A DNA stretch of 15,675 nt from Lachnospiraceae bacterium (GTDB taxonomy: Bacteria; Bacillota; Clostridia; Lachnospirales; Lachnospiraceae): the NCBI GenBank assembly GCA_900753305.1, contig CAADYR010000048.1, positions 1 to 15,675 on the forward strand, in the 5' to 3' direction. Position numbers and translations under genes: made by a program. The notes under the pieces are model-generated. The model was given only the letters and a program-made list of their open reading frames with translations, was not told the origin of the DNA and did not search any database. Positions 13,745 through 15,675 of this stretch are shown here, in pieces; positions within the stretch are counted from its first letter, which is position 1, and every line of letters begins with the position of its first letter.

Positions 13745-15559
13745 TTATGCTTCTGTATAGGAAGATACTGTAATAGTATAGTTGCTTGTACCTTCTGCTA
13801 ATACATTGCCATTAGTATCTTTGATCGTAACAGTTTTACCGTCTGCATCTTCGATAAGCCCATGATTGGTCAGGTTAGTCAGAGTGCTATCGCCTGTTAC
13901 AATCCAGGTAGATGTCTTGTCAATGTTGAGGTTGGCATAACCACTGCCACCATTTCCAGCATTGCTTTCATCCTGTACAAATGCACCAATCAGAGTGCTG
14001 CCATTGGTCATATCAAAGTCAAGGTCACTGATACTGTCCCAGATCACATTGCCTGTCATATCCTGATTGTCTGCCGTAAATACACAGTCAGCACCGTTAG
14101 CACCGCTTTGACCCCAGCCTCTGGCATTGGAGTTACCTGTACATTTCAGGAAGAAATCATTGCTGTCAGAATATGTGATATCTACATCGGACAGATAGAA
14201 AGTGCTTTCTGTATTGGTCGTGTAGAACAGACCACCGTTCTTGGAAGTCAGGGAACCACCTGTCATATTGAAAGTACTGTTACCTACTTCAGAGTCACCA
14301 GACATGCTCTGATAGAGGATAACGGTCCATGTGCAGTCATTCTGCTCATTTTCCGGCATATCACCGGTCAGGTCACAATCTGTAAGTTTCAGAGAGTTCA
14401 GACCTTCAATACATACGGCTTCAGAGCCGGTTGCAGTCAGTGTGGCATCCTGAATATCGATATCAGCAGTACAGTAAACAGCGGGAGAACCTGATCCATT
14501 GGAAGTATAGCTTCCTCCATTTACAGTCATTGTACCGCCACCTCTGTCAGAACGGATTGCAGCAGCAGAACCGCCGTTTGTCTCTACGGTCAGGTTCGTA
14601 GCATGCAGAGTACCACCACCTGCTACATGGATACCACCGGAAGTGTCCTGTGTTGTATTGATCGTTGTGTCAGATACATTGACTACGCCATTGCCATAGG
14701 CGAATACACCCGCACCACCGGATGCATTTGTTGTAATGGTGCTGTTGGTAATATTAACAGTTCCGTCTGTTGCAAGAACAGCGGCACCTACTCCATAGAA
14801 ACTGGAGGAATCCCCGCCTGTGCTGTCCGATGAAGTTCTGTCGATTGTTACATTGTCGAGGGATACATTAGCCTGATCAGTTACCAGAATCGCATTCTCG
14901 TCTGTGCCTGTGGATGTGATGTTTTCATTAGAGATAGAAGTATCTTCACTGTATGTGTTGACTGCTTCATAGGAGGTAGGGGCGGATTGACCGCCGCCCA
15001 TGCCTCCCATTGCTGAGAGAGTAGTAATGGTAATCGATACAGCATTACCATCTGCATCTGTTTCTACAGTTACTGTAGTTCCTTCAGACAGAGAATCTAT
15101 TGTAATAGTAGAACCGGATTCATCATAAATGACAGTACTGTCAGTTAATGTGATCGTAACTGATTCTGCATTGCCATCAGGAGCTTCACCACTTGGCTTG
15201 TCGCCACCGCCGTTACCATCGGGAGCTTCACCACCTGGTTTATCGCCACCGCCATTACCATCAGGTGCTTCGCTACTTGGCTTGTCGCCACCGCCGTTAC
15301 CATCAGGAGCTCCTCCACCAGGTGTATTCATAACAGACAGAGTAATTGTGGAATCATCTATGCTTTCAATCCGTCCTGTGACGGTAGAGTTTTCTTCCTC
15401 AGAGTTTGTTTCGCTCTGAGTTGTACTTTCAACAGAAGCATCTGCCTGAGAGTCAGAGATCACTTCTTCATTTGTTGTTGTATTTGTGTTGCTGCCACAT
15501 CCTGTCAGCAATACGCATCCGATCAACAGTGCGTATACAAATTTGTTCATTCTTTTCAT
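13745..15559 (-). CDS. Secreted lipoprotein with PDGN repeats and predicted beta-helix
   Basis: Encodes 604 residues. A signal peptide ends in the lipobox LTGC with Cys21 as lipidation site, so the protein should be anchored on the outer face of the membrane. Residues 22-58 are a Ser/Thr/Glu-rich spacer. Residues about 59-80 and 131-180 (TGRIESIDDSTITL, then VTITLTDSTVIYDESGSTIT) look like halves of a small DUF5666-like beta domain, split by a Gly/Pro/Asp-rich tandem repeat (84-130, unit APDGNGGGDKPxxE). From about 195 to 570, repeating short strands with N/T/S turns (VNITNSTITTNA, VNVSDTTINTT) indicate a right-handed parallel beta-helix. Such folds bind or cut polysaccharide, or act as adhesins; no catalytic residues were recognised. 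AGGAG lies 9 nt before the ATG. Function unknown; surface or glycan binding is inferred. Confidence 0.85.
   Translation of the reverse strand: MKRMNKFVYALLIGCVLLTGCGSNTNTTTNEEVISDSQADASVESTTQSETNSEEENSTVTGRIESIDDSTITLSVMNTPGGGAPDGNGGGDKPSSEAPDGNGGGDKPGGEAPDGNGGGDKPSGEAPDGNAESVTITLTDSTVIYDESGSTITIDSLSEGTTVTVETDADGNAVSITITTLSAMGGMGGGQSAPTSYEAVNTYSEDTSISNENITSTGTDENAILVTDQANVSLDNVTIDRTSSDSTGGDSSSFYGVGAAVLATDGTVNITNSTITTNASGGAGVFAYGNGVVNVSDTTINTTQDTSGGIHVAGGGTLHATNLTVETNGGSAAAIRSDRGGGTMTVNGGSYTSNGSGSPAVYCTADIDIQDATLTATGSEAVCIEGLNSLKLTDCDLTGDMPENEQNDCTWTVILYQSMSGDSEVGNSTFNMTGGSLTSKNGGLFYTTNTESTFYLSDVDITYSDSNDFFLKCTGNSNARGWGQSGANGADCVFTADNQDMTGNVIWDSISDLDFDMTNGSTLIGAFVQDESNAGNGGSGYANLNIDKTSTWIVTGDSTLTNLTNHGLIEDADGKTVTIKDTNGNVLAEGTSNYTITVSSYTEA
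15171..15312 (-). repeat. 42-bp tandem repeat inside the lipoprotein gene
   Basis: Copies begin at 15171, 15213, 15255 and 15297 on the plus strand, exactly 42 bp apart, giving three full units and a partial fourth. Each encodes 14 residues of the form APDGNGGGDKPxxE with only a few base differences. Copy gain or loss would keep the reading frame, allowing length variation of the surface-exposed spacer. Confidence 0.9.
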
Positions 15560-15594
15560 ATTTCATGTCTCCTTACTTATGTTTTATTGAATTA

Positions 15595-15611
15595 GGCGTT
15601 TGCGAAACGCC
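15595..15611 (-). other. Leader hairpin upstream of the lipoprotein gene
   Basis: GGCGTTT and AAACGCC form a perfect 7-bp stem with a 3-nt loop, about 36 nt before the start codon. A 13-bp palindrome, AAATACGGTATTT, lies at 15623-15635 just upstream. No T-run follows the hairpin in the gene's direction. The elements could be a protein-binding site or part of a structured leader. No confident promoter was found in 15560-15675. Confidence 0.45.
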
Positions 15612-15675
15612 AAACACCGCATAAATACGGTATTTTTTGTCGTTAAAATAAAATATCTCCTCAAGGTTTATGGTA

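Noticed and set aside
15171..15312. CRISPR array
   Set aside because: Units are contiguous 42-bp copies without unique spacers and lie in an open reading frame.

Overview
The window looks like chromosomal DNA of a gut Firmicute, most likely Lachnospiraceae (Blautia/Ruminococcus/Dorea-like). This is inferred from the moderate-to-low G+C, strong AGGAG-type ribosome binding sites, and the gene families present: a preQ1-I riboswitch with an ECF S component, a 7TM hybrid kinase, a cytoplasmic GH35, and a clostridial MATE pump. No rRNA, tRNA, CRISPR, insertion sequence or phage gene was seen.

Layout from left to right. (1) 1-366 (+): the last 25 codons of an OmpR/PhoB-type response regulator, probably KdpE-like, then a small winged-helix ORF that may be the tail of a larger lost regulator. 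(2) 376-3672 (-): the most interesting region. A promoter, a short leader with a preQ1-I riboswitch, then a nucleoside hydrolase, an ECF S component, a radical SAM protein and an AraC-type regulator, all tightly packed. The first three match the queuosine/queuine salvage set described in Clostridioides difficile (QueK, QrtT-type transporter, QueL): take up queuosine or queuine, release the base, and cut it back to preQ1 for tRNA-guanine transglycosylase. The riboswitch senses preQ1, the expected end product, which independently supports the assignment. (3) 3679-5695: a TetR repressor divergent from a MATE efflux pump, with a near-consensus promoter between them.

(4) 5709-9026 (+): a promoter, a DUF4422 glycosyltransferase with a C-terminal extension, and 26 bp later a 7TM-PAS-like-HisKA-HATPase-REC hybrid histidine kinase with no HPt or output domain. 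(5) 9023-9754 (-): a histidine phosphatase-family protein whose stop overlaps the kinase stop tail-to-tail. (6) 9844-13710 (+): an extended -10 promoter, a cytoplasmic GH35 beta-galactosidase, a metal-dependent M32 carboxypeptidase, and a strong intrinsic terminator. (7) 13745-15559 (-): a large secreted lipoprotein with a 42-bp tandem repeat (14-residue unit) and a predicted right-handed beta-helix; its leader contains short hairpins.

The individual families are known. What deserves a second look is the riboswitch-controlled salvage operon with its extra AraC gene, the noncanonical Cys spacing of the radical SAM protein, the Asn where classical nucleoside hydrolases have His, the glycosyltransferase-kinase pair, and the repeat-bearing beta-helix lipoprotein.
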